DNA from: Hermetia illucens
Taxonomy: Eukaryota; Arthropoda; Insecta; Diptera; Stratiomyidae
DNA: 64,000 bases
Assembly (NCBI RefSeq): GCF_905115235.1
Contig: NC_051851.1
Location: forward strand, 158,734,692 to 158,798,691
Direction: 5' to 3'
In this document: positions 32,901 to 42,370 of the stretch, in pieces
Layout of the letters: the number at the start of each line of letters is the position of its first letter
How positions within the stretch are numbered: position 1 is the stretch's first letter
Made by a program: the position numbers and the translations under genes
Notes under the pieces: model-generated
Database searches by the model: none
Seen by the model: the letters and a program-made list of their open reading frames with translations, nothing else
What the model was told of the DNA's origin: nothing

Positions 32901-33397
32901 CGCTCAACCATCTGGGCGGCACGCTCAAGATCACTGTCCTCTGGGTTCCCGAGCATAGGAACATAGAAGGGAATGAGCGGGCTGACGGATTGGCCAGGCA
33001 AGGCTCTGCTCTTGGCAGTCCCTCGGGGAACACAGTCGGTGTTCCGCTGGCGGCTGTCGGGGGCCGAGTCTACTCGCACTACCTAGCAGCCGCGGGCCTG
33101 ATATGGCGAAGGCTTACAAGCCGTGCCAAGTCAAGGAGAATTTGGCCCGCTTATAACATAGCCCGATCACGAGAGCTCCTGTGCCAGACGCGTGCAAATG
33201 CATTCAAGATTACGGCGGTCTGCACGGGGCACTGGCCTATAGGGGACCATGCCGCTAGACTCGGCTTACCCTACAACTCGCATTGCCGAAGCTGCGGAGA
33301 AGGAAGGGAAACCCTCATGCACTTCCTCTGCGATTGCCCGGCTCTGGCTCGAGCCAGGCTGCGGACACTGGTTAAACCATTCTTTGGGGACCTCTGA
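29849..33397 (+). CDS. LOA-like ORF2: endonuclease, reverse transcriptase and RNase H
   Basis: This 1182-codon frame is open from MLRVTQINLQHSK to the stop. Domains in order: APE-type endonuclease (about 1-235; N8, E35 in LIQEPWV, GCDANARHTLWG, FSDHSW), a linker with PPWWNEDLSSLRKLTREIF, reverse transcriptase (about 430-780; SPGPDGIMP, FRPISLTSFVLKTLE, FLDIEGAFNNV, GTPQGGAIS, YADD at 667-670), RNase H (about 925-1060; FFTDGSK with D933, FQAEVLV, LTDSQVAIKAL, GNERADGLA) and a C-terminal Cys/His motif (CRSCGEGRETLMHFLCDC). All key acidic residues are present. I chose M at 29849 because the endonuclease begins there; the frame is open 30 codons further upstream. The C terminus ends early at FFGDL because of a 63-base in-frame deletion compared with the copies at 63.7 and 55.7 kb. 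Confidence 0.88.
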   Translation: MLRVTQINLQHSKCASANLLVFLLEEDIDIALIQEPWVGSDRTIKGLQSKYFNLFHSTGDADQAKPRACILARKSLHAFLCPDLSSSDLVVVKLEQVGAENVYISSAYMAHDRSAPPQELQHLANTITSKKANLLIGCDANARHTLWGSSEINERGESFFDFIITSNLSVCNRGSTPTFHFSCSENCDGWEEVLDITLITDNGVLRVEDWRVSDQRSFSDHSWILFSLDLAAEVSKPFRDPRRIDWRKFGQVIKNKLSGAQIGRIGTTDELESKVGALEKAFDTAFKVSCPAKYSKKTLPPWWNEDLSSLRKLTREIFNICYRQKYWQPYNDCLKKYKSAIRTAKRRSWLDYCQNIESTSESARLNKILSKEHKSPSCLKKSEGFWMESSSETLELLVQTHFPSSEEDCESEPRLKGLRQPQLCETIKSVITGDRIGWAINSFSTYKSPGPDGIMPVMLQKQQERVVPWLVEIYRSCITLGYVPQSWRRARVVFIPKAGRRGHESAKDFRPISLTSFVLKTLERVLDFHLRTIMERTPFSKSQHAYLKGKSTETALHEVIGTVERSLQYKQYTLAAFLDIEGAFNNVSTNAIKEALIGIGLEGYFTHWIISMLSTRIIQSDLGGNHLTRAVNRGTPQGGAISLVLWLIVMDKILHTLDSSGVKVVAYADDLVILVSGMFLSIMSDIMEEALRRVCLWAARCGLSINPTKTQLMLFTTKTRIPEFHLPRLNEQRLVLSSNVKYLGVILDPKLNWRLNIELRVKKACIAFYACKRTFAKKWGLRTRMVLWMYTAVVRPILTYGSIVWWQALKKKYNRTKLNRIQRTACAGATGALQSCPADALNVLLHLLPLDHHIKYVAACSAVRLRESGCWAAKSYGHSNILDEIPREIWASPTDYVTRKLNFTRNFAVDLPTRAKWKTGGVLQDYDTVFFTDGSKMAYGVGAGVFSNTHGVSKSYGLPGFTSVFQAEVLVILEVCRWLERDSSPKRNIAILTDSQVAIKALYSTTTSSRLVGQCRDTLNHLGGTLKITVLWVPEHRNIEGNERADGLARQGSALGSPSGNTVGVPLAAVGGRVYSHYLAAAGLIWRRLTSRAKSRRIWPAYNIARSRELLCQTRANAFKITAVCTGHWPIGDHAARLGLPYNSHCRSCGEGRETLMHFLCDCPALARARLRTLVKPFFGDL

Positions 33398-33740
33398 AGA
33401 TCCGAGCCAGCTGGACTCCGCTTCCCTGTTCCGATAACAACAGTCACGGTCTTAGGAGTTTGTGGCATCAAAACGGCGCACCAAAGCGCTAATTGGGTTC
33501 CTCGGAGCGGCCACTCATACCTACCTACCTACCCTATACGTATAATGGAGAAATGATTCAGCCGGTTAAGCGTCAGCCTCTTGACCTCGTTGCCCGTAGT
33601 TGACCTGGTTTGCTATAGATCTTTGTGTTAATAGAAAAGACGAAGATAATTTGGGACTTCGTCAGCTCTACTTTGAGAGCAACGTGACCGAAATAATTAT
33701 AGGTGGTAATCGTTTCCTAATCTATAATCGCAAACATGAT

Positions 33741-34352
33741 CATTATCATCATCAACGGCGCAACAACCGGTATCCGGTCTAGGCCTACCATAGTAAGGAA
33801 CTCCAGACACCCCGGTTTTGCGCCAAAGTCCACCAATTCGATATCCCTAAATTCCGTCTGACGTCCTGACCTACGCCATCGCTCCATCTCAGACAGGGTC
33901 TGCCTCTTCTTCTTTTTCTACCATAGATATTGCCCTTATAGACTTTCCGGGCTGGATCATCCTCTTCCATATGGATTAGGTGGCCCACCCACCGCATTGT
34001 GGTATTGCTCATAGAGTTCGTCGTTATGTAGGCCACGGCATGGTCCATCCTCATGTAGGAAGCCAAAAATTCTTCGGAGGGTTCTTCTCTCGATCGCGGC
34101 CAAGAGCTCGCAATTTTTCTTGCTAAAAAACCTGGGTCTCCCAGGACGAACAAGATCATTGTGTTGTTCAGTAAGACGGTTGGTTTTTGGTGCTGACGTT
34201 GCCACCATGTGCTTCGTCTTGCCCTCATTAATGTGCAGCCGAAGATCTCTCGTTGCCTGCTCGATCTGAATGAAGTTAGGCTGTACATCTCGGATTGTTC
34301 TTCCCATAATATCAATATCGTCAGTGTAGGCCAGTAGTTGGGTGAACTTGAA
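33741..34352 (-). mobile_element. RTE-type LINE, copy D (3' fragment)
   Basis: It has the family 3' end (ATTATCATCATCAACGGCGC at left) and on the minus strand encodes WVGHLIHMEEDDPARKVYKG and RCSDGVGQDVR-like closing residues, plus [20 protein letters not shown] further upstream. Several hundred bases are missing between the RT C-terminal blocks and the [19 protein letters not shown] block at its 5' side, so it is both truncated and internally deleted. It follows LOA family 1 after 0.2 kb of unassigned sequence. Confidence 0.82.
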
Positions 34353-35393
34353 AAAGATGTTGCCATGCATGCACAGATGATGGTGGTACAAAATATATTG
34401 AACGGAAAACCGCTTAAAATCGACCGAAGCTAAATTTTTGTTTAAGGATGGATGAATCTTAAATCTTAACAAACAGTCTCAAGGGCAAACGTGTGGATAG
34501 AGTATTTTGCTTGGTTGCTAGCGCTTGTTGGCGATCTGACAAGCCTCAACAAACAGTCATAACGTTTTTCGGGCTTCCTTGCGTAGTGGAATCTTTCAAA
34601 GACTTCAGCAGAACTGCTGACGTTTACTGTTCGTGGACATAAATCCACTCCTACGTACTAAACCATACCCGTGCCTCCTTCAACCGCTCACCCCGAGGAC
34701 TGTCATTAGATGTTACTTCACGGGGCCGCTTAGCAATTACGCTATCATTCCTGTATGGCTGTTGCTCGTCTCTCCCTTTCCGCTATACGAAGTTCTTTTT
34801 GTACATTAGTTACGAAGGTCCCTAATTTCTGCCATTTTGTCTTCCGACTAAAGCATGCGCTCCACCAGAAGATGCACGCTTGAAATGTTGATCCTCCATG
34901 CCGCAAAGGAACTCCAATAGAATATTCTATGCTCTGCGTCTTCTTCCTCGCCTGGACAGGTTGTGCATAATGGCGGGTCATCATGCCCAAACCTATTATG
35001 ATTTTATTTTAAACATCACCACCCCATAGGCTGTATTCCAGGGATTTACGTCAGCTTCTTTGCTTTTTAGAGCTTCTGTTTTCGCTTTGTTTGGGCGCCT
35101 TCTGCAAATCGTGCCTCGATTAGGGATGTGGAGAGCAGCTCCTGGAAGTCCAATCTTCTCCTCGAACTATGGACGATTCGTCGGGCTTGCAAGCAATTTA
35201 CCCTGAGCGTCTTTATTTATTCACTCCACCATTAGCATGGTGAGCTTCTTCTGCTGGTAACTCTTGCGGGCGGCGGTCAAAAGGTAGCATAGGTCCCAGG
35301 GCGAAACGTGGATTGGTGCCCACGATGGAGCATAAAACCTGGAAAACGCCTGCTGAACCAACACCAATAGCTCTACTATCAAACTCTATCTTC
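34352..35393. other. unassigned, with a LINE C-terminal scrap at 34.75-35.0 kb
   Basis: Near 35000-34870 on the minus strand the translation contains DPPLCTTCPGEEEDAEHRIF, a Cys/His knuckle like those at the end of R1-type ORF2 proteins; after it the frame decays. The rest is not recognised. Confidence 0.35.
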
Positions 35394-36198
35394 ACCTCCA
35401 CGTGGTGATCGCTGGAGTTTTTTCTTCACGAAAAACTGCAGACGGAGAAGAATGAAGGCGAGTCTCCCGCGCCTAAAAACGGGACAAAATGTGACAACCC
35501 TACACGGAAAACCGATGTTACGAAGCCACGGAGCCGAGGCTCCCTCGGACAGGATGGATTTTACAACGACAAACCCGACCACGACAACGAATTAACGATT
35601 TGCGCATTTTCTCATGGAACGTGCGCTCCCTGTACAGACTGTACTGTACAGAATGCTGCTGAGCAGCTAGCCGGCACCCTGTTCCAATATAAGGCTTATG
35701 CAACATCGTTGCACTAAATGTGTTCGACAGGGACCGAAAAGGCTGGTTCGACGATGAATGCAAGTTAGCAACGGAACGGAAGAATGCTGTATACCGGGTA
35801 CTGTTACATTCGCAAAGGATGCGGGCGCGCTTAGAGAGTTATCAGAAACTCCGACGAGCGGGGAAGCGACTTCACAGACGGAAAAAGGAAGCCTGGGAGA
35901 ATCAACAGGTCTGTGAACTCGAAAAGTACAGGGAGCAACCGCACCAGGTACGCAAGTTTTACCAACAAGTCAGCAGGATGAAGCCTTATACACTTCGATG
36001 TTCATCCTGCCGAGACAAAGAGGAAAATGTGATTTCGGACAGAATGGGCATATTGGAACGTATTTTGAGGAATTGCTCAACAACCAAAATATCGGCGAGT
36101 TGGAGGTCCCGCCAGCTGAAGGCGATGGACAAATATTGCCTCCATCAAGTATAGAAGAAACAGTCCGTGCAATTCATCGGCTTAAAAATCATAAGTCG
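35393..36198 (+). mobile_element. RTE-type LINE, copy E (5' end with internal deletion)
   Basis: The left end (CACCTCCACGTGGTGA) matches the 5' end of the near-complete copy F at 51001. After the leader it jumps from the endonuclease start ([13 protein letters not shown]-like, about 35600) to the linker that begins [15 protein letters not shown] at 35740, so about 0.9 kb of endonuclease is missing. It continues through [20 protein letters not shown] and KNHKS and stops near 36198, without the RT. The two independent copies sharing a left border help to define the true 5' end of the family. Confidence 0.83.
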
Positions 36199-36354
36199 CT
36201 TTGGTGCGACACTGATGATAGGTTCAAAGAGCAATACTTCCGCAGGTATTTCATTACTGTGGAACGTCATGTAAAATGTCGTAACTACTTCAACAAGTTG
36301 ATAACGCCACAGGTAGTATTGGTTGTGGTGACAAAACATCTGAAGGAAATCGAG

Positions 36355-36536
36355 TTGACTGACAGTTTCGTCCAAGGCAGAGGCAACTCAACAGACGCTG
36401 CCTCAGTAACGACAGATGGTAATCGCTCCACTTAAATATAATCGCAAACACGTAATGGGTGTTTGCGCTGCTCCCAGGGCAGAGGTGAGGCAGCGTCTGA
36501 CGAGTTGCCTCTGCCCTGGACGAAACCGTAAGTCAA
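36355..36536. repeat. inverted repeat, ~51-base arms
   Basis: The left arm at 36355-36406 and right arm at 36486-36536 are inverted copies matching at about 46 of 51 positions, separated by 79 bases. The shared core is GGCAGAGGCAACTC and its complement. Related arms stand alone at 61744-61761 (17 of 18 core bases) and 339-356 (18 of 18). This suggests the ends of a fold-back or MITE-like element, but no target duplication or transposase is evident. Confidence 0.65.
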
Positions 36537-36957
36537 CTTTTTTTGCTTTTTTGAAAACTTGGGTTTAACTCAAAAAAGAGAAGTCCGTGAACTACAAAAG
36601 AGGAAGTAAGTTGCTTCCCAAGTGGTTTGGTCCGTCACTAAGTGGGTGCGGACTTAGGACTCCCAGCAGCAAATCGAGTTGTTAAAAATGTAAATTCACG
36701 GAGCAGAAAGTGCAAACAATACTCATCATCACGAAGCGCCATTGAAGCACTTAGATTTTCGTTAGCATTGTGAATCACATCACCACTTTTAAGCGGGTCT
36801 GTATAAAGGTCAGTATATGGATTACCAAAAGTTCAGAGACAGTGAGGCCGACGTTTTGTCCGCGTCGGACTACCAAGCAGTAGTCCAGTTAGTTAGTTTA
36901 GTTTATTGGGGGAAACACAGCTCCGAGTACTCAGGCCATTGTCAGGCCCATTGTACT
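36537..36957. other. unassigned, includes a motif shared with 61.7 kb
   Basis: The stretch AAGTGGGTGCGGACTTAGGA (about 36643-36662) recurs in reverse complement near 61703-61727 with few changes. Together with the inverted repeat next to it this marks a repeat family spanning at least 36.36-36.67 kb. A TAGTTAGTTTAGTTTATT run near 36890 precedes the LOA 3' end. Confidence 0.4.
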
Positions 36958-39385
36958 ATGGTATGGTATGGTATGTACTAATACCCCATAAATCGCCTAT
37001 TCAACGGCTTCCCGGATGCCACGTTCGCAGGCTTTATTGAATCTGAGCACATTCTCCAGAAGCAGAGGGTGTGCCGATTCTTGAAGAAAACCTTCCCAAG
37101 GTATCTTCGTCCGAGAGGCCGAGCAGCTGCATAAAAAGTGCAGGGCCGTCTCCTCCTCCTCCTCATATTGGCTGCACATAGCTGAAACCACTATCCCAAT
37201 CTTTTCCATATGATAGTTTAAGGAGTAATGTCCCGTTAAAAGCCTTACTAGGGTTTTCATGTTCCACTTCTTAAAGGACAACAAAAATGCCGCTCTGGTG
37301 GCGCTAGGCTATTTCACACGGATTTTCGCCTGCCGCCAAGAGTCCAAATTTCTCCACTCGGATGCGTGAATCCTTGCAATTCGACCCTTCAGAGTAGACT
37401 TAACAGTGGATGGTCGGATTCCAAAAGCTGGTTCTGGCCCCACCATTGTGTATCCAGATCCTCGGCGAGCCAGTCTGTCAGCCTCCTCATTACCGCCGAT
37501 GTTAGAGTGCCCCGGCACCCACATCAGGAATGTTTCGTTCAGTCGGCCAAGTTTCAGCAGCACCTGATGACAACTCCACACCAACCAGCTTGATAATGTC
37601 GTTGCTATTTAGTGACTGTCGGAACAGATGCGAATAGTGCGACCCCTACATTTTTGTCGCAGACATTCTTCTGCTGCCAATGAAATATCATATATCTCCG
37701 CCTGGAATATGGTAGTCATTTTTCCGAGGGGTCCAGCCAGTTCTATAATCGGATTCTCCGAGAACACCCCTGCGCCCGATTCGCCCTCCATGACTGACCC
37801 GTCAGTGAAGATTATTAAGTCTATAATTTGAAAAAACTCATGGCCATTTGTCCACCATTCTTCTCTTTCGGTGATTACGACAGTGTATGTCTTTTCAAAG
37901 ACGAATCTGGAAACCATATGATCGGTCGGCATCAGGGCTTCCGGATGTTTGTCAAGAAATTTCCAGATAGACGCATGACTGTATGATTGGCTGCCTTTCC
38001 ACGCCCCAAGGGTATCGAGCCTCATTGGCTGCTTTCCGTTTCACCTCCAAGTGAATGGGGGGTAAAATTAGGATAGCTTCAAGTGCCGTAGTCGACGTAG
38101 TCCTCATTGTTCCAGTAATACTTAGGCAACCAAATCTCTGAATCTGCGTTAGCAGCTTCCTGCTGTTAGCAAAGTTCAGTCTTGACCACCAGACGATGCA
38201 TGTATACATCAAAATGGATTTTATTATGGATGTATACGAGTACATCCAGTGTATCCGTTTTGGTGAAAGTCCCCAGGTCTTACCTATCGCATTCCTACAG
38301 CACCAAAGCAATCTGCAGGATTTCAGATATTGTTCCTGGATATGGTGCTTCCATGTTAACTTCGAGTCGAAATGTACTCCTAAGTACTTGACTGTTTGTG
38401 CCAGCTGAATTTCCGCCCTTGATAAGGTGGGTAGCGTACAGCTGCCCCACCTGACGTTCCTAGTGTTCACTAGTCCAAGCTTCCTAGTGTTCACCGTGAG
38501 ACCATTGCGGAGACACCAACTGTGGATTTCATGCAGAGTTGCATCCAAGCGGTCACATACTGTGTCCGCAAACGTGCCGGTAATTATTACGGCTTGGTTG
38601 TCCGCAAATGCAATAGAGAGAGAACCCCTCCCTGTGTGCAGCGTCTAAGACACCCTGCTGCAATAGACTTCTGGCCGACCGATATGTGGATTTTCTCCAC
38701 TCTAGCGTATGAAGGATCCAACTGATTAGCAGCGGTTCGATTCCATGCTGTCTTGCCGCATCACAAATTGCCGCGAATGAGGCATAATTGAAGGCACCTT
38801 CGATGTCCATGAGTGCGCCTAAGGCGTATTCTTTTTCGGACATAGCCTTTTCAATTTTTGCCGTGAGTTCATGGAGTGCTATCTCCGTGGATCTGCCTTT
38901 TTGTAGGTGTGTTGCCCATGGTGAAGTGGCCACTTAGGAATGTGTGTATCCTTAGTCCTTTTATTAGAAAAGACGTTAGACCGATCGGTCGGAAGCTTTT
39001 TACATCTGTGTAGGTGGGTTTCCCTGGTTTGGGAATGAATAACACCTTCACATGACGCCATTTAATTGGAATATAAGCGTCTGCTAGGCAGGGCGAGGGC
39101 ATCCATTCACTCTATTACTATGCGCAGGAATGATGCCATCCGGACCTGTAGACTTGTATCTATTGAACGAGTTAAATGCCCATTTTACTCGCTCCAGTGA
39201 TACTACTTTGCATGCCAGATTCCAGTCTCTCAGTTGAGGGCTGCATGCACCTATCGGCCCCGAGATTATACTTTGGATGCTGCTTGGGAAGTGCACTTTA
39301 AGCAACCATGATGTTTTACCCTTTCTTGGCATCGTGAGTGGACAGATTTCCTCGAAACTTCTCTCATGCTAGTCCAACGCACCCT
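36958..39385 (-). mobile_element. LOA-like LINE, family 4 (RT and RNase H, broken)
   Basis: Minus-strand frames give, in element order: RT entry (39332-39084, KVHFPSSIQSIISGPIG and RYKSTGPDGIIPA), VLFIPKPGKPTYTDVKSFRP (39102-38869), ALGALMDIEGAFN (38933-38553), the RT end (38548-37952, TVKYLGVHFDSKLTWKHH), RNase H (38025-37609, LIIFTDGSVMEGESGAGVF, IFQAEIYDISL; 37584-37309, LMWVPGHSNIGGNEEADRLA) and a Cys/His tail (37284-36997, CSQYEEEEETALHFLCSC). A (GGTAT)n run at 36958-36974 forms the 3' tail. The YADD box is lost and frames shift several times. The 5' end is truncated near 39385. Confidence 0.8.
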
Positions 39386-39389
39386 CCCT

Positions 39390-40225
39390 TCAAGGTCATT
39401 GTTATACGGTTAACAACCGTTCTGGGGTTTTTTCGCTGCGCGAAATGCGAAATGAGATAGTCCAACGTCTCTAATGCCGAACGCATGCAAGGGACAAGCC
39501 TGCACTTGGCTGTAAAAATAAGCGCGCAGCGAGTCAACTTGGCGATGATGTTGTGCCGCCTCGTCAACCACGCCCCTACCTCCGATGTTACAAGGCAGTT
39601 TCATCGGCTCCACGGCAAAGTTTGGATGATACATTTGGAATTTGGACATAGTTGTTTGTATCCGCCGCTAGACTTTTTCAGAGCGGTCTTCGCCCACGGC
39701 AATATTCCGAAGGCATAAGCCAGTGAAGGGATAGGAATACATTCAACGCGCTTATTTTATTCTTCCCCGACAGATGCGATTTCAGTACCTGCTTTAAACG
39801 TCGCAGGAATTCGGACAGCAGAGCATCCTTCAGATCACCAACTCAAGCATGGGTTCCTTTCAGAATTCCTAGGTACTTGTGGAAGTCCATCTCGGTCATA
39901 GCTTTGATGTGGAGGATACCAATGCTATGTCCGGCATGCGGGTCGTGATGACCTTTGCGGATGGCTTGGATTCGAAACTTGTCTAATCAAAAATCCATCC
40001 AACTATCACGGCTGAACGTTTCTACTATTCGCAACAAACTTCTAAGATGGTCATCAGTACCAGCATGTCATCTAAGTATAATACATCAAGTGTGTCAGTT
40101 CGCACTTAGCACGTAGGCCATATTTAATTGCAAAACCATGCCCTCTAGCATCATTCAGTGGCCATGAAAGGGGGTTCAGTGCCATACAAAACCAAAGGAC
40201 CTTATCGTTTAATGAGATGATGACT
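39390..40225 (-). mobile_element. R4/Dong-like LINE remnant (tentative)
   Basis: Reading the minus strand from 40225: VLWFCMALNPLSWPLNDARG, then a region equivalent to THLMYLDDM in a shifted frame, LLRIVETFSRD, RIQAIRKGHHDP, then NKISALNVF, and NIGGRGVVDEAAQHHRQVDS at 39600-39540. The combination of W-CLALNPLS and a Y(M/L)DD box with a late GGRG..D motif fits, to my knowledge, the R4/Dong type of LINE, which has a restriction-like endonuclease. No endonuclease is visible. The family name should be treated as provisional. Confidence 0.42.
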
Positions 40226-40460
40226 ACCGCTGTCCTTTAACGAGGTTAGAAAAAGAAAACCTTTCTCCCCATTCTGCCCTCCTCGCGGGATAACCTCGAA
40301 AATTCAACTTGGTCATGCTAATATAAAAGGAACCACATTTTGAATGGCCATAACGTTGTAATGGCGTTGGGCGCATCGAGTTCCTCTTCCTCCTCCGTCC
40401 TCTGGGGATGAGGTTGAAATTCTACCTTTATGAAAATTTTATTTCAGCCGTGGGCAGAAA
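40226..40460. other. unassigned sequence
   Basis: No gene or element is seen between the R4-like remnant and the palindrome cluster. Confidence 0.3.
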
Positions 40461-40464
40461 TATA

Positions 40465-40630
40465 TTGCGCAACGAAGCACAATATGCCCATACACAACAC
40501 ATCGCGTTGCACAAGCGTCTCCGTTGCGCAAAAGATTTCAAACATGTTTGAAATCCGTCAAACATTTGCACAACGCATCAAACGCGCCCATTCATTAGCA
40601 AATTATTGCACAACAGCCTGCGTTGCGCAA
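40465..40630. promoter_or_regulatory. cluster of six TTGC(G/A)CAA octamers
   Basis: TTGCGCAA occurs at 40465, 40524 and 40623, and TTGCACAA at 40507, 40566 and 40606, six octamers within 166 bases. TTGCGCAA is the perfect palindrome bound by C/EBP-type and related bZIP factors in animals. The spacing (42, 17, 42, 40, 17) suggests an old duplication of a unit of about 59 bases. A separate palindrome TTTCAAACATGTTTGAAA lies at 40536-40553. The block is 0.85-1.0 kb upstream of the CINP start, so it could be an enhancer, but it may equally be part of an unnamed repeat. Confidence 0.4.
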
Positions 40631-40639
40631 TTTGTTTGA

Positions 40640-41472
40640 GAGTTAATGGCACTATAATGCTTGAACCGCCGCACCGTGTTTAACTGATTTTACAGTATAT
40701 TTGGGATCAAAAACTATCTACGGGTTCCTTTGCCACAATACAAAACAATCTTGGACTCATCAGACTATAAAATGTTTCCCCATTTCTCGGTCTCCCAACT
40801 TAAATGGGTTTTGGCGAAGCTGTAAATGTGCCGTTACATGCTTTTTACTGAGCAGAGGAGCTTTTCTCGGACTAGTGGTTCAGTGGAAAAAAATAATATA
40901 AACAGACTAACTAACTTTAGCAAACAATCAAACACAAAACAGTGGCGTATTGTATTCCCAAACCCATTTCTACAGATTATTTTTCTCTTACATCTGCATA
41001 CATATTACAACTTAGGTTAAGCGCCATTATTTTTAAATCCCATGAAGCATAAGAAGCTAAGTTTTTTCTATGAGTTAAAAAAAGACCCTAGATCTTTATA
41101 CCTCGTTGGATAGCTGATGAAATGTAAATGTTTTTAGGCACATCTGCAAAGCAGTTGCCATATTATTTTTTTTAGATATCCTGTAAAGAAAATTCACAAA
41201 TCACACAATTCTTGTGGATAAAAGAAACTAGTGTTTCCTAATATTATCTATCGCTGAAATTATTCAAAGAGCTTCCCACCTTAGCTTTAAACATTTCAGC
41301 TGCTCACCACAAGCTGTCAGTATATTGCCTGCCTTAGCTAAATCTTTGAACGAACTCTAGAGATTCACCCCCAGATCAGCTGTGCGGAACAAAACAAACG
41401 GTATGAGGGAAGCAATTGTAAACAAGGAGGAAAGTTGTTGATATTTTTATAAAAATTTTCACTGAAACACCA
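40640..41472. other. upstream region of CINP
   Basis: AT-rich sequence with no recognisable element. It must contain the CINP promoter and 5' UTR. I cannot place a TATA box or an initiator with confidence. Confidence 0.35.
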
Positions 41473-42312
41473 ATGGAAACACCTGAAAAACGAGATTCAA
41501 GTTTCAGCAGCTTAACGCCAGTTAGAAGTAAGTCGTGTAGATGAGATTTTTGCTTGCGTATTGATAATGCAGGCGAGTTTCGAATGATCCGCATTTCAAC
41601 GCTTAGGGTTTTGTAATAAGAGTCCGCAACACTCTTTTCCAGCTCCAAGCACGCCTACCACATCAGCTACTACAATAGTGTCCAATCGCCTAGCACAAAT
41701 CGTGAAAAAACTCAGCGACAACTGCAAGGAATGGGAGAGTCAGCAGCAACATGGGACGGACATTATCAAGGCAATTATAGTTAACATTCCCAAGGATTCC
41801 AGCGCGCAAAATGCAGACCATTATACCGCCAGCTTGGAACGGCTCTGTAAACAATTGCATGCATGCGTGGCGATATTTCATGACGTAAACGAAACAACGA
41901 AGAAGTGTCTCGAGGAACTACGAGCTCTTTGGGCGTTGAGTGGCCAAAGCAAAGATGTTCAGTCGAAATCGTGGAATTTCGAACAATATATTAAGTGGAC
42001 AGAGGAGACTGTTGAGGAGTTCCAGGAGATCTACGAGATCAAGAAGATTGTAATGGGTAAGTTGGGGTTCTGAAGGCTGGAAGCTTTGAACGCGCAAAAC
42101 AACTCACCTGCTTGTCCACTGAATGCGGGAAAATCGAGATCATACTCTAATGAAAAGGGAACCTCTCCTTATTGCTACTTTTATCTTTTGTTTCAGAGGA
42201 AATCGCCCACGCCTTCGAGAAATCTGACCTGGAACTGCACCGGAGCATCTGGGAATTCACCGATCCATATTTGAGTCTGCGATTCAAGTTTCTGGAGGTT
42301 GAAAGGACGTGA
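41473..42312 (+). CDS. CINP: CDK2-interacting protein (CINP) homologue
   Basis: Three exons: 41473-41527, 41643-42056 and 42197-42312, with introns of 115 and 140 bases, all GT..AG (GTAAGT donors at 41528 and 42057; acceptors ending CTTTTCCAG and TTTGTTTCAG). The protein is 194 residues, starting METPEKRDSSFSSLTPVR. It has VSNRLAQIVKKLSDNCKEW, a Cys-Lys-Gln-Leu helix (ERLCKQLHACVAIFHDV), SWNFEQYIKWTEETVEEFQE and EIAHAFEKSDLELHRSIWEF, in the same order as human CINP (212 residues). CINP in vertebrates binds CDK2/cyclin complexes and ATRIP and acts in replication and the ATR checkpoint; in this insect that is inference. Predicted all helical, no membrane segment. GCP4 follows 508 bases downstream on the same strand. 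Confidence 0.82.
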
Positions 42313-42364
42313 TATTTGTCATTTATACTCTTAAGTGAATGGTGCTTTATAAATACACAATCCT

Positions 42365-42370
42365 AATAAA
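42365..42370 (+). terminator. polyadenylation signal of CINP
   Basis: AATAAA lies 53 bases after the CINP stop codon, followed by a T-rich stretch. This is a likely 3' end signal, well before the GCP4 start at 42820. Confidence 0.6.

Larger units (their letters stand above)
29444..33534 (+). mobile_element. LOA-like LINE, family 1, with intact ORF2 (5'-truncated)
   Basis: This 4.1 kb element starts inside ORF1 and carries an uninterrupted ORF2, then a 3' UTR ending in a (TACC)n tail (33518-33533). The first bases already encode WEGVKLKIIPYDEIP of ORF1, so the original 5' end is lost, which is usual for incomplete reverse transcription. TATACG precedes the element (29438-29443) and follows the tail (33535-33540), a possible 6-base target-site duplication. 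Two other copies of the family lie at 55.1-55.9 and 63.5-63.9 kb and are far more decayed, so this insertion is probably the youngest large element here. Confidence 0.88.

Noticed and set aside
41678-42073. Single-exon gene starting with GTG at 41678
   Set aside because: The frame is the middle of CINP exon 2. A proper ATG exon with a matching splice phase lies at 41473-41527, and the frame leaves the exon at the donor 42057.
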